Source: Flavimaribacter sp024343425 (lineage in GTDB: Bacteria > Pseudomonadota > Alphaproteobacteria > Rhizobiales > Rhizobiaceae). From it: a stretch of DNA of 64,000 bases. Location: assembly GCA_965227645.1 (NCBI GenBank), contig OZ245773.1, positions 3,100,001-3,164,000 of the forward strand. Reading direction: 5' to 3'. The position numbers and the translations under genes were made by a program. Shown here in pieces: positions 24,778 to 33,855 of this stretch; position 1 is the stretch's first letter; each line of letters begins with the position of its first letter. The notes under the pieces are model-generated. The model saw only the letters and a program-made list of their open reading frames with translations. It searched no databases and had not been told where the DNA came from.

Positions 24778-25284
24778 ATGCACCGCACCTTGAACACAGT
24801 CGTCGACTTTCTCGCCAGATACACGGCGCTCGCGGGCGGTCTGGTGTTAATCGCCGTTGTCCTGATGGCGTGTGTCAGCATCGCCGGCCGCGCCATGATC
24901 GGCGTAGGCCTCGGACCAGTTCCTGGTGATTTCGAACTGGTCGAGATCGGCGTCGGCTTTGCAGTGTTCTGTTTCCTGCCGTGGTGTCAGTTCAAGGGCG
25001 GTCACGCTCGCGTCGATCTGTTCAAGCCTGTCTTCGGCGATGCGTTCAACCGGTTCATCGACTTCGTCGCCAATCTGCTGATGCTGATCATCGCGTTCCT
25101 GATCGCCTGGCGACTTTGGCTCGGCATGCTCGACAAGAAGAGCTATCTGGAAACCACGTTCATCCTGCAGTTCCCGGTTTGGATCGCCTACGCCGCAGGG
25201 CTTGTAGGAGCCGTGGTCTTCGTTGTCGTTTCCGCCTATTGCCTGCTCAGAACGCTGTACGATCCCGCGGAGCGCCAGCCATGA
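24778..25284 (+). CDS. dctQ: TRAP transporter small permease subunit
   Basis: A 168-residue membrane protein with four helices and the DctQ signature around PGDFELVEIGVGFAVFCFLPWCQFKGGHARVDLF (in parts). It forms the scaffold for the large TRAP subunit. Its stop overlaps the ATG of dctM (ATGA). It follows the crotonase gene by 105 bases and is probably co-transcribed. No periplasmic DctP receptor gene lies next to it or elsewhere in the window. Confidence 0.9.
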   Translation: MHRTLNTVVDFLARYTALAGGLVLIAVVLMACVSIAGRAMIGVGLGPVPGDFELVEIGVGFAVFCFLPWCQFKGGHARVDLFKPVFGDAFNRFIDFVANLLMLIIAFLIAWRLWLGMLDKKSYLETTFILQFPVWIAYAAGLVGAVVFVVVSAYCLLRTLYDPAERQP

Positions 25285-26603
25285 CGAATTTCGAAATCGG
25301 GCTCTGGTCGTTCCCCGTTCTGCTCGCTCTGATATTCCTGCGTATCCCGATCGCCATTGCGATGCTCGTCGTCGGCTTCGGGGGCAACTATCTCGTGACA
25401 GGCTCCACGGGCATGGTGTTTTCGCAACTCAAGCACACCACCTACGGCACCTTCTCCAGCTATTCCTTTTCCATCATTCCGCTGTTTTTGCTGATGGGGC
25501 AGTTCGCGACCCTCGGCGGCATGTCGGCTGCGCTCTTCAAAGCCGCTGAAAACTGGCTGGGCCACAAACGGGGCGGCGTCGCCATGGCCGCTGTCGGAGC
25601 CTGCGCTGGTTTCGGCGCCATTTGCGGATCATCGCTTGCGACGGCCGCCACCATGGGACAGGTCGCCTTGCCCGAACTGCGCAGATACGGCTATTCCGGA
25701 CCTCTGGCGACCGGCGCGCTGGCGGCAGGCGGCACGCTTGGCATCCTCATCCCGCCCTCCGTCATTCTGGTCATCTACGCCATTCTGACGGAACAGAATA
25801 TCGCGAAACTCTTTGCAGCGGCGTTCATACCGGGCATTTTGGCGGCGATCAGCTACATGATCGCGATTTCGATATACGCGCATGTAAGCAGGGATTCCGG
25901 ACAGCTCCGGGAAAGACTGTCCTACGGCGACCGGTTGAAGTCGCTGATTCCGGTCTGGCCGGTCATGCTGATATTCGTGCTCGTGGTCGGGGGCATCTAC
26001 GCAGGCGTCTTCACGCCTACGGAAGCAGCCGCGGTTGGCGCCGCGGGCACGGGCGTCGTCGCCGTCTTGTCCGGCGGCATGACCTTCGGCAAGCTCAAGG
26101 AAGCGATATTGTCGACGGCAAACACCACGGCCATGATCTTCCTGATCATACTGGGCGCCGGCTTCTTCAACAGTTTCCTGGCGCTCACGCAACTGCCCCA
26201 GGAGATGGCCGCCTTCGTCGCCGAGCAGAGCTTCAGCCCCTGGTTTGTGCTGTTTCTTGTGCTTGTGCTCTATCTGGTCTTCGGCTGCGTCATGGACAGC
26301 CTGTCCATGGTTCTGCTGACCGTGCCGATCTTCTTCCCGATCATGGTCGCGCTTGATTTCGGCCTCTCACCGGACGATTTCGGCCTCTGGTTCGGCATTC
26401 TTGTTCTGATCGTCGTCGAGGTCGGGCTGATCACGCCGCCGGTAGGCATGAACCTGTTCGTCATCAACGGCATGGCGCCGGAGATCCCCATCGGTCAGAC
26501 CTTCCGAGGCGTTCTCCCCTTCGTCATCACCGACATCGTTCGGGTGGCCATCCTCGCGGCCTTTCCGGCAATTACGCTCGGCCTCGTCTGGCTCCTGTAT
26601 TGA
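25281..26603 (+). CDS. dctM: TRAP transporter large permease subunit
   Basis: A 440-residue polytopic DctM permease of about 12 helices. Characteristic segments are FSIIPLFLLMGQFATLGG, AICGSSLATAATMGQVALPELRRYGY, GTLGILIPPSVILVIYAILTEQ, and GVFTPTEAAAVGA with GLITPPVGMNLFVINGMAP. The ATG at 25281 overlaps the dctQ stop. With DctQ it would import an organic acid driven by sodium; the neighbouring genes suggest an aromatic acid such as a hydroxycinnamate, which is inference. It converges with the acyl-CoA ligase gene, 16 bases apart. Confidence 0.92.
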   Translation: MTNFEIGLWSFPVLLALIFLRIPIAIAMLVVGFGGNYLVTGSTGMVFSQLKHTTYGTFSSYSFSIIPLFLLMGQFATLGGMSAALFKAAENWLGHKRGGVAMAAVGACAGFGAICGSSLATAATMGQVALPELRRYGYSGPLATGALAAGGTLGILIPPSVILVIYAILTEQNIAKLFAAAFIPGILAAISYMIAISIYAHVSRDSGQLRERLSYGDRLKSLIPVWPVMLIFVLVVGGIYAGVFTPTEAAAVGAAGTGVVAVLSGGMTFGKLKEAILSTANTTAMIFLIILGAGFFNSFLALTQLPQEMAAFVAEQSFSPWFVLFLVLVLYLVFGCVMDSLSMVLLTVPIFFPIMVALDFGLSPDDFGLWFGILVLIVVEVGLITPPVGMNLFVINGMAPEIPIGQTFRGVLPFVITDIVRVAILAAFPAITLGLVWLLY

Positions 26604-26619
26604 CTGCCGGCGAGCACGC

Positions 26620-28464
26620 TCAGGCTTCGATCACGTCCGGCCGTCCATCATAAAGCGCATCGACAAGCTCCGGGCGGTTGCGAAGAACCGCACGCTGGTT
26701 GATCGATCCTTTGTCCGTGACCTCGCCCTTGTCGAGATCAGGCGGCTCGGCCATCGCAATCATGCTCATGATACGCGTCGAGGAGCCTGTCGCGGATTTC
26801 GCGAAGCCGGTCAGTTTCTCCTGAAACGCCGCGCGCGCAATGTCGCTGTCGAGAACTTCCGCAAGGCTTTTGCCCTCAAAGTGGTCGGAGGCCAGCTCCC
26901 GCACATGTTGCTCATGGGGAATTGCGAGAGCCGCAAGGTAATGGCGGTTTTCCCCGACGATGACTACGTCTTTCACCAGCCCGGAGAAATGATCGATAAA
27001 GCCCGCCCGCAGCGCGCCGACAGCCACCCAGGTTCCGGTCGACAGCTTGAAGTTTTCCGCAATCCGCCCGTCGAAGAAGAAGCCCTTGGTGAAATCTTCG
27101 GGATCGGCCGGACGCAACGCGTCGCCTAGACAATAGAAACCTTCCTCGTCGAAGGCCTTCTTCGTCTGTTCCGCGTCATTGAGATAACCCGGCGTGATGG
27201 ACGGCCCTTTGAGACGCGCTTCCAGCTTGTCCTCGTTGGGAACGAGCTTGAGGACGAGGCCGCGGGAAGGAACGCCGATATTGCCTGCGGAATCCTGCGC
27301 CTCCATGCACATCAGAGCGAAAGGCGCGGTCTCGGTTGCGCCCAGTCCGGCGGCCAGCAACACGTCGTGGCCGGTCGTCTTTCTCGCAAGTTGCTTCAGC
27401 TTGTCCCAGGTGTGCTGGGCCATGCCGGCGCCCGCATACATCATCATGCTCAGATCACGAAAGAAACTGGCGCAGAGCTCGGCGTCCGCCTCGAACGCCT
27501 TGGCGAGCATGTCGTAGCCGACCGGAACATTGAAGTACCATGACGGCGAAATTTCCTTCAGATTCCGGATCGTTTCCTGAATGCCGACCGGCGTGGGTTT
27601 GCCGTCATCGATGTAGAAGGTGCCTCCATGATACAGGATCATGTTGAAAACCTTGTTGCCGCTGGCGGTATGGTTCCAGGGCGCCCAGTCGACGACAACC
27701 GGCGGCCCTTCCCTCAGAAACGTGTAGCAGTCGGCGACCATCGCCTGATTCGAGGTCATCATCCGTTGCGTGTTGATGACGCCTTTGGGACTGCCGGTGG
27801 AGCCGGAGGTGAAGAGGTATTTGGCGACGGTGTCCGCGTTGACGGCGCGACAGGCGTCTTCCGCATCCTGCGTCGCCTCTGTCGCCAGGACATCGTCAAA
27901 ATGCACGCCATCGCCGCCAGACGGTTCCCGTTCGCAGACAACAAGATGCATTCCGGGCTTGAGGATCGCCTTGATGGCGGCTGCGAATTTTTCGCCGTCG
28001 TCGGCAAAGACAAGGCCAGGCTGAAGATTGGCAACTAGATCGGAAAGCTTGCCGTGGTCACTGGAGATAAGGGAATAGGCCGGCGAGACAGCCGCCGACG
28101 GAATGCCGACATACTGCGCGCCCAGCGCCATCAGCGCGTGTTCTATGCTGTTTTCCGAAAGAATGAGAACCGGCCGTGATGCGTCAAGGCCAATCGACAG
28201 CAGATAGCTTCCGATGGACCGGACAGCCGCCAGCGCGTCGCGGTAGTTGATTTCCCGCCAGTCGCCGCCTTTCACGCGCCGCGCAAGGTATGTCCGTTCC
28301 GGTTGCTCTTCAGCCCATCGCAGGAGACAATCCGTCATCTTCTCGGGATATGAATCGAGCGGCTCCGTCTGCTCCATGAGTATAGAGCCGTCGCTTCGTT
28401 CCTCGATCCTGAATTCGGGCTTCCACGGCGCAAAAGACCGACGCAGCTTTTCCGGTTGCAACAT
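26620..28464 (-). CDS. Feruloyl-CoA synthetase-like acyl-CoA ligase
   Basis: A 614-residue adenylate-forming enzyme. The P-loop-like motif YLFTSGSTGSPKGVINT is clear, with GLGATETAPFALM as the A5 motif, YCLGDALRPADP as A7 and FFFDGRIAENFKLSTGTWV as the A8 hinge. This divergent A8 (IAENFKLSTGTWV in place of LIK) is typical of feruloyl-CoA synthetases, which activate ferulate, coumarate or caffeate with ATP and CoA. Start: GGGAGG sits before ATGATGTTG; ATG 28464 is used, with 28467 and TTG 28461 possible. The gene has its own 187-base upstream region containing a GTT-N9-AAC palindrome. Substrate specificity needs testing. Confidence 0.85.
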   Translation of the reverse strand: MLQPEKLRRSFAPWKPEFRIEERSDGSILMEQTEPLDSYPEKMTDCLLRWAEEQPERTYLARRVKGGDWREINYRDALAAVRSIGSYLLSIGLDASRPVLILSENSIEHALMALGAQYVGIPSAAVSPAYSLISSDHGKLSDLVANLQPGLVFADDGEKFAAAIKAILKPGMHLVVCEREPSGGDGVHFDDVLATEATQDAEDACRAVNADTVAKYLFTSGSTGSPKGVINTQRMMTSNQAMVADCYTFLREGPPVVVDWAPWNHTASGNKVFNMILYHGGTFYIDDGKPTPVGIQETIRNLKEISPSWYFNVPVGYDMLAKAFEADAELCASFFRDLSMMMYAGAGMAQHTWDKLKQLARKTTGHDVLLAAGLGATETAPFALMCMEAQDSAGNIGVPSRGLVLKLVPNEDKLEARLKGPSITPGYLNDAEQTKKAFDEEGFYCLGDALRPADPEDFTKGFFFDGRIAENFKLSTGTWVAVGALRAGFIDHFSGLVKDVVIVGENRHYLAALAIPHEQHVRELASDHFEGKSLAEVLDSDIARAAFQEKLTGFAKSATGSSTRIMSMIAMAEPPDLDKGEVTDKGSINQRAVLRNRPELVDALYDGRPDVIEA

Positions 28465-28541
28465 CATCCTCCCACAATGGCCTGTGACCACATCTGCACC
28501 CCGATATTGCCACGGTAAGTCCCGCACTGTCTACAATGAAA

Positions 28542-28560
28542 CAGTTAGGTGATAGAACTA
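28542..28560. promoter_or_regulatory. GTT-N9-AAC palindrome upstream of the acyl-CoA ligase gene
   Basis: CAGTT-N9-AACTA, centred about 87 bases upstream of the ligase start, carries the perfect 4-bp arms AGTT/AACT. On the minus strand its core reads GTTCTATCACCTAAC, close to GTTCTATATGGTAAC in front of the MarR gene. Confidence 0.5.
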
Positions 28561-28651
28561 ATATTTCGATCTGCGGACAGGCGCTGACAGGACAATGTCA
28601 GACCGGCTGCGCCTCCAGGAAATCAGACGGAAGCCGTTGTCGCAACAAGCG

Positions 28652-29419
28652 TCAGCGCGGCGCCATGCGAATGGCGCCGTCCAGTCGGATAACCTCGCCG
28701 TTGAGCATCGGATTCTCGATGATCGATCGCGCGAGCATCGCATATTCCACCGGCAGACCCAGGCGCGAAGGAAACGGAACCTGCGCGCCAAGCGACGCCT
28801 GGACCTCGTCCGACAGACCGGCCAGAAGCGGCGTGAGGAAGATGCCGGGCGCAATGGTCATCACCCGGACGCCGGACGCCGCAAGATCGCGCGCCATCGG
28901 CAGCGTCATGCCGACAATGCCGCCCTTGGACGAGGAATAGGCGACCTGCCCGATCTGCCCGTCATAGGCGGCGACGGAGGCGGTGTTTATGATGACGCCA
29001 CGCTCTCCGTCCTCGTTCAACGGTTCGGTTTCGGCCATGCCGGCGGCCGCGCGCGAGGCGCAAAGAAACGTCCCCATCAGGTTGACCCTTATGACCTTCT
29101 CGTACAGCGAAAAATCGTGGGGCTGCCCCTTGGAGACCGTCTTCATTGCACCGCCGATACCGGCGCAATTGACGAATATGTTTTCCTGTCCCTGGGCGTC
29201 TCGTGCCGCCTTGAACCCGGCTTCCACGCTTTCAACGTCGCTGACGTCGACCTTGATGTACTGACCGCCGATTTCCGCGCTCAGCGCCTTCCCCTTCTCT
29301 TCATTGAGGTCGAAAAGGCAGACCCTGGCGCCGCTGCCGGCGAGGTTGCGCGCAACCGCCTCGCCCAGTCCCGAAGCGCCGCCCGAGACAATCGCCGTTG
29401 TGCTTGAATCAATCTTCAT
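28652..29419 (-). CDS. Short-chain dehydrogenase, 3-hydroxyacyl-CoA dehydrogenase type II-like
   Basis: A 255-residue classical SDR. The NAD-binding GGASGLG is at residues 13-19, followed by NCAGIGG, the catalytic serine in NTASVAAYDGQIG and the YSSSKGG Tyr-x-x-x-Lys pair (about residues 161-165). Overall it resembles the HSD10/3-hydroxyacyl-CoA dehydrogenase type II group, fitting oxidation of a 3-hydroxyacyl-CoA made by the crotonase. Its start overlaps the end of the marR gene by 11 bases, so the two are translationally coupled. A beta-oxidative hydroxycinnamate route would also need a thiolase; none is in this cluster, although one is at 2721-3887. Confidence 0.87.
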   Translation of the reverse strand: MKIDSSTTAIVSGGASGLGEAVARNLAGSGARVCLFDLNEEKGKALSAEIGGQYIKVDVSDVESVEAGFKAARDAQGQENIFVNCAGIGGAMKTVSKGQPHDFSLYEKVIRVNLMGTFLCASRAAAGMAETEPLNEDGERGVIINTASVAAYDGQIGQVAYSSSKGGIVGMTLPMARDLAASGVRVMTIAPGIFLTPLLAGLSDEVQASLGAQVPFPSRLGLPVEYAMLARSIIENPMLNGEVIRLDGAIRMAPR

Positions 29420-29906
29420 TCTGTGTTCCTCCCTTGTCGACCATGTGAATCCGGCGCAGCAGAGCCATCAACATCTTCCTGTCGCTCTGGCTCAGGTCCG
29501 ACAGGATCCGGTCTTCATGATCGGCGATCCTCATGATGGCCTTTTTGTAGAGCGCCTTCCCCGCATCCGTCACCGCCAGCGCATAGGCGCGGCGGTCGCC
29601 AGGCGCCCTTTCCCGCACGACAAGACCGCGCTCTTCCAGCTCGTCCACAATGACGACCGTTCCCGACCGTTCGATGCCGAGCGTGCGCGCCACCTCTATC
29701 TGGCTGATATTCGGGTTCTCAATGACCAGAGACAGAACGGAAAATGTCCGCTGGCGCAAATCGAATTCGGCGAGGTTCTGCTTCAGATCCTGATAGAACA
29801 ACATGTAGGCGCGCTTCATGTTGTAGCCGATCAGTCCAAGGAGATCGGCCTGGCCGATTTCGCCGTCGGAGACTTCCTCGCCAGCATTTACGTCCGTTTG
29901 ATTCAC
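29409..29906 (-). CDS. MarR-family transcriptional regulator
   Basis: A 165-residue winged-helix regulator. The recognition region is NISQIEVARTLGIERSGTVVIVDELEERGLVVRERAPGDRRAYAL (in parts, about residues 75-118), with dimerisation helices at both ends. MarR repressors of this type (CouR, FerC and similar) sense hydroxycinnamoyl-CoA thioesters, consistent with its place before the SDR and near the ligase. An ATTGTT-N9-AACAAT palindrome lies 25 bases upstream of its start, indicating autoregulation. It is divergent from the 2-oxoglutarate oxygenase gene, which could share the site. Confidence 0.88.
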   Translation of the reverse strand: MNQTDVNAGEEVSDGEIGQADLLGLIGYNMKRAYMLFYQDLKQNLAEFDLRQRTFSVLSLVIENPNISQIEVARTLGIERSGTVVIVDELEERGLVVRERAPGDRRAYALAVTDAGKALYKKAIMRIADHEDRILSDLSQSDRKMLMALLRRIHMVDKGGTQNED

Positions 29907-29930
29907 GACTACCCCCGCACATCGTTGCCA

Positions 29931-29951
29931 ATTGTTCTATATGGTAACAAT
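29931..29951. promoter_or_regulatory. ATTGTT-N9-AACAAT palindrome, candidate MarR operator
   Basis: A perfect 6-bp inverted repeat lies between the marR start (29906) and the divergent oxygenase start (30060). It is the longest of the GTT-N9-AAC sites in this cluster. Confidence 0.6.
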
Positions 29952-30059
29952 CCGGTGATGTAAATCTCGCCGGCCCCGTGCAACGCCCGGCCTGTCTATT
30001 GACAGGCACAGGAGCGTATGGTCACGCTTTGCATCGAATTATCCAGACAGGAGCGCCCG

Positions 30060-31052
30060 ATGTCCAAAGCCTTTCCCGTGTTCGATCTTGCAGCCTTCGA
30101 GACAGCGGATCCGCAAACGAGAAAGATGCTTGGCGAGGATGTGGACTGGATTTGCCGCGAGACAGGGTTTCTGGCCATCGGAAATCATGGAGTCCCGCAG
30201 GAAATCATCGACGCGGCATGGGGCAAGGCGCATGAATTCTTCGACCTTCCAGCCGATGTGAAACACCAGGCGCGCGCGCCCTATGACGGCTATCCGTATG
30301 GTTATCTGGGGCCGGAAAAGGAGGCGCTCGCCAAATCGCGCGGAGAGGACACGCCGCCGGACCTGAAAGAAAGTTTCAACGGCGGGCCGCTCGCGACGCC
30401 GGCGGATGTTTCCGACCCCGACGCCCTGTCTTTCTGTTACGCCGACACGATCTGGCCCGGCGAACCTGATGGCTTCGCGGACGCCTGGAAGAGCTATTAC
30501 CGGTCGATGGAGGATCTGGCGTCTCGCATCATGAAGGTTTTCGCCGTTGCGCTGAATTTGCCGGACGACTACTTCGAATCCTTCATCGATGAGCCGATCA
30601 GCGCCCTGCGCGCGCTTAATTACCCGGAACAGACCAAAGCTCCTGAGGCAGGCCAGCTTCGCGCCGGCGCCCATACCGACTACGGCAGTCTGACTATACT
30701 GCTTCCGCAGGCGGGATCGCGGGGTCTCGAGATCCTGTCTCCGGAGGGCGACTGGATCGCCGTGCCGCCGGTGCCGGGCGCCTTTGTCATCAATATCGGC
30801 GACCTGATGGCGCGATGGACCAACGACCGCTGGGTCTCGACGCTGCACCGCGTCGTCAACCCGCCGCCGGAGGAAGGCGGCATGGATCGCAGGCAATCCT
30901 TTGCGTTCTTTCACCAGCCCAACTGGTCGGCGTCGATCGAGTGTCTGGAATCCTGCCGCACAGAGGATGGCGGAGCGAAATACGCGCCGGTGCTGTCCGG
31001 CCCTTATCTCATGTCGAAATTCCAGGCGACGACAGTGCCAAAAGCATCGTGA
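30060..31052 (+). CDS. 2-oxoglutarate/Fe(II)-dependent oxygenase, isopenicillin-N-synthase-like
   Basis: A 330-residue cytoplasmic oxygenase with an N-terminal DIOX_N domain (about 5-120, FPVFDLAAFETAD) and a C-terminal double-stranded beta-helix. The iron ligands are H and D in GAHTDYGS (about residues 204-206) and H in STLHRVV (about 262); the 2-oxoglutarate-binding Arg is in RQSFAFF (about 277). AGGAG precedes the ATG at 30060. The substrate is unknown. Its start lies across from marR, and the flavoenzyme gene follows after 149 bases on the same strand, so they may act on the same small molecule. Confidence 0.88.
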   Translation: MSKAFPVFDLAAFETADPQTRKMLGEDVDWICRETGFLAIGNHGVPQEIIDAAWGKAHEFFDLPADVKHQARAPYDGYPYGYLGPEKEALAKSRGEDTPPDLKESFNGGPLATPADVSDPDALSFCYADTIWPGEPDGFADAWKSYYRSMEDLASRIMKVFAVALNLPDDYFESFIDEPISALRALNYPEQTKAPEAGQLRAGAHTDYGSLTILLPQAGSRGLEILSPEGDWIAVPPVPGAFVINIGDLMARWTNDRWVSTLHRVVNPPPEEGGMDRRQSFAFFHQPNWSASIECLESCRTEDGGAKYAPVLSGPYLMSKFQATTVPKAS

Positions 31053-31201
31053 CGCTTTAACGATAAGCGCAATCGAATCATTGCGTTCGCGGCATTCGTT
31101 GCGCATTTGATTCACCAGCCGCTTCTGCTTGTAACAACGCTCAGCGTGACTATGATGGCGCGACCTGCCGGCGCCATCGCCACCCTCTCTGGAGACCCGA
31201 A

Positions 31202-32386
31202 ATGAGCCCTGTCCTCGAAATCGCCGATCTCAAACGAATCGCGCGGCGGCGCGTCCCCAAGCTGTTCTTCGACTATGCGGATTCCGGATCCTGGACGGAA
31301 AGCACCTACGCAGCGAATGAAGCCGACTTCCGGGAAATCAAGTTACGGCAACGGGTCGCCGTCGACATGACGAACCGTTCGGTGGCGACGAAGATGATCG
31401 GCCGCGACGTTTCGCTTCCGATCGCCCTCGCGCCAACCGGCCTGTGCGGCATGCAGCGGGCCGATGGCGAAATCCTGGCGGCCCAGGCGGCGGAAGAGCT
31501 GGGAATTCCCTTTACGCTGTCCACCATGAGCATCTGTTCAATCGAGGATGTCGCCGAACACACCAAGGCGCCGTTCTGGTTCCAGCTTTATGTCATGCGC
31601 GACAGGGACTTCGCGCGCAGTTTGATCGACCGGGCGCGGGCCGCCGGCTGTTCCGCCCTGGTGCTGACCCTGGACCTGCAGATCCTGGGACAGCGCCACA
31701 AGGACCTGCGCAACGGATTGACCGCGCCGCCGCGGTTGACGCCCAAGCATCTGTGGCAAATGGCGACCTCGCCCTACTGGGTAGCAGCCATGGCGAAAAC
31801 AAACAGACGCACTTTCCGCAACATCGTCGGCCACGCCCAAGGCGTCTCCGACATGTCCGCCTTGCACAGCTGGACCGCCGAGCAGTTCGACCCAAAGCTG
31901 TCATGGGACGATGTCAAATGGATCAAGGACTATTGGGGCGGGCCGCTCATCCTGAAAGGCATTCTCGACCCTGAAGACGCCAGGATGGCGGTCAACACAG
32001 GCGCAGACGCGATCATCGTCTCCAATCACGGCGGACGCCAGCTCGACGGCGCCGCATCGTCCATCCAGGTCCTGCCGGAAATCGTGGAGGCCGTCGGCAA
32101 CAAGATCGAGATTCATTTCGATGGCGGCGTTCGTTCCGGCCAGGACATATTGAAGGCGAAATGTCTCGGAGCCAAAGGCGTCTATGTCGGACGCCCGTAT
32201 CTTTACGGTCTCGGCGCGTTCGGCAAGGACGGCGTCCACAAGATGTACGATATTCTCAAGACGGAGCTGGATATCACGATGGCCTTGTGCGGAGAGCGTG
32301 ACATCGAGAATATGGGCTGGCACAACCTGTATTCCGTTTTCGGAGAGAAGGTCCAACACGAGCCGGCGGCCGGCTCGGCGGCCTGA
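31202..32386 (+). CDS. FMN-dependent alpha-hydroxy-acid dehydrogenase (L-lactate dehydrogenase-like)
   Basis: A 394-residue flavoprotein with a TIM-barrel FMN domain. Family landmarks are LFFDYADSGSWTE, APTGLCGMQRADGE, LVLTLDLQILGQRHKDLRNG, the active-site SNHGGRQLDG (about residue 273) and the FMN phosphate site DGGVRSGQDILKAKCLGAKGVYVGRP (in parts). It oxidises L-lactate or a related 2-hydroxy acid, probably passing electrons to quinone. It resembles LldD closely, but the family includes mandelate and other hydroxy-acid enzymes, so the substrate is left open. It converges with the glycosyltransferase gene, 5 bases apart. Confidence 0.88.
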   Translation: MSPVLEIADLKRIARRRVPKLFFDYADSGSWTESTYAANEADFREIKLRQRVAVDMTNRSVATKMIGRDVSLPIALAPTGLCGMQRADGEILAAQAAEELGIPFTLSTMSICSIEDVAEHTKAPFWFQLYVMRDRDFARSLIDRARAAGCSALVLTLDLQILGQRHKDLRNGLTAPPRLTPKHLWQMATSPYWVAAMAKTNRRTFRNIVGHAQGVSDMSALHSWTAEQFDPKLSWDDVKWIKDYWGGPLILKGILDPEDARMAVNTGADAIIVSNHGGRQLDGAASSIQVLPEIVEAVGNKIEIHFDGGVRSGQDILKAKCLGAKGVYVGRPYLYGLGAFGKDGVHKMYDILKTELDITMALCGERDIENMGWHNLYSVFGEKVQHEPAAGSAA

Positions 32387-32391
32387 GAACG

Positions 32392-33855
32392 TTAATTCTG
32401 TTTTGACAGTTCAGCCGGGACAAACGCCGCGGTGAACGGACGCGCGTCGCCGCGAAAACGGTAAGCGGCCGAGAAGGACGTCTTGTCGCCAAGCGCATAT
32501 GCGTCTTCGAACTGTTCCTTGAAAGCCCGCGCCGTCGCATTGGCGAATGGACTGTTTTCCGGACTCCAGACAAGAATGATGTCGCCGGGCGGCTCGAAAT
32601 CGCGCGGGACCCGACCAGGCGTCAGGACCGTCCAGCCGGGCTGCGCATAGGCGATGTTTCCGGCAAGCCAGCCGTTGTAGGAATAGACGAAACGGGTCTG
32701 CGGATATGTTTGTGCAATCCGCTTCGTCATATCCATGATGGGAGCTGCGCTGTAGGACGGCTTGCGCGGCGTTCCGTAAAGCATGTTCACCGGCAGCGCC
32801 ACAAGCACGATGAAAGCCAGCACCGCGACGACCTGCGCCAGGCGGATGTGCCCAAGGACTTTCAATCTGGGCAGCGTCCACACCACAAGAGCCGGCGCTG
32901 CAAGCACGAGGACCGGCTGCAGCCAGCGATCCTTCACATTGGTTACTCCGGAAAACAGCACCAGGGCGAGCGTCAGCGCCGCAGCGACAATGACCGTTCT
33001 GACGAGAAGCTTCAGCAGGAGCGTCGGCTCAGCCGCATCACCTTCCGGCCGAACCCCATATCGCAGACGCAGCAGTCCAAGAACGACCAGGGCCAGGATC
33101 AGGAACAGCGCCGTCGCCAGAAAATATTCCGATACTCCGGAAAGAGCGGTCGAAAGCACCCCGTGATCCTGCTGAATATCAAATTTCTGGGTGGACGAGA
33201 GCGCCAGATCGCGGTTTGCAAGCATCCATGCAGCCGGCTTGAAGAGAACCAACGCGGCGACAAGGCCGCTGACGGCCAGCCGCAAATTGGCGACGGTCGC
33301 GCGCATTTCCGGCAAGGAGAGGCCGGCGAACAGCAGCGCAACCGGAATCAGCGCATAGTTGAACTTCGACAGGCAGCCCAGCCCGACGGCAAGCCCGAAA
33401 ATCACGTACAACACAAGACTGCGCCGCTCATTGAGAAACCAGAATATAAGCGTCGTCACCATCACCGATGTCGTCGCCATGACGGAATGGGTCAGCGCCC
33501 GCTGGCTTTCCCAGGCGATTTGCGGGAGTAGCATGAGCGAAATCGTCGCGAGGCCCGCCTGGGTCCGGTCGAAGGTCGTGCGCAGCAGCGCGTAGAGGCT
33601 GAGATAGGTCAGGCACAAAAGGGCGTTCTTGAGAAGCGAGAGCGAAAAGACGCTCTCCCCGATGACGAGAAAGACCGTGTGCTGGAGCCAGTTGAACAGG
33701 GGCGGCTGCGGCCCGTAACCCCAGGCGTATTCCCGCGAATCAAGAATAGCCTGCGCCTCGTCCAGACCCAGGGCGCCGCCTATCAGTGTACGCAGCAGAA
33801 TTTGCACTGCGAAATAGCCAATGATGATGATCGGCCATGAACGATCGAGCCGCAT
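32392..33855 (-). CDS. GT39/ArnT-like membrane glycosyltransferase
   Basis: A 487-residue polytopic protein with about 10-11 helices in the first 350 residues, then a ~135-residue periplasmic C-terminal domain. The acidic motif in the first periplasmic loop (GLDEAQAILDSREYAWGYGPQPPLFNW, in parts) matches the PMT_2/GT39 family, which transfers sugars from polyprenyl phosphates to lipids or proteins. It is a single gene with a divergent porin gene 292 bases upstream. That gap contains an 11-bp stem-loop assigned to the porin leader. The acceptor is unknown. Confidence 0.82.
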   Translation of the reverse strand: MRLDRSWPIIIIGYFAVQILLRTLIGGALGLDEAQAILDSREYAWGYGPQPPLFNWLQHTVFLVIGESVFSLSLLKNALLCLTYLSLYALLRTTFDRTQAGLATISLMLLPQIAWESQRALTHSVMATTSVMVTTLIFWFLNERRSLVLYVIFGLAVGLGCLSKFNYALIPVALLFAGLSLPEMRATVANLRLAVSGLVAALVLFKPAAWMLANRDLALSSTQKFDIQQDHGVLSTALSGVSEYFLATALFLILALVVLGLLRLRYGVRPEGDAAEPTLLLKLLVRTVIVAAALTLALVLFSGVTNVKDRWLQPVLVLAAPALVVWTLPRLKVLGHIRLAQVVAVLAFIVLVALPVNMLYGTPRKPSYSAAPIMDMTKRIAQTYPQTRFVYSYNGWLAGNIAYAQPGWTVLTPGRVPRDFEPPGDIILVWSPENSPFANATARAFKEQFEDAYALGDKTSFSAAYRFRGDARPFTAAFVPAELSKQN

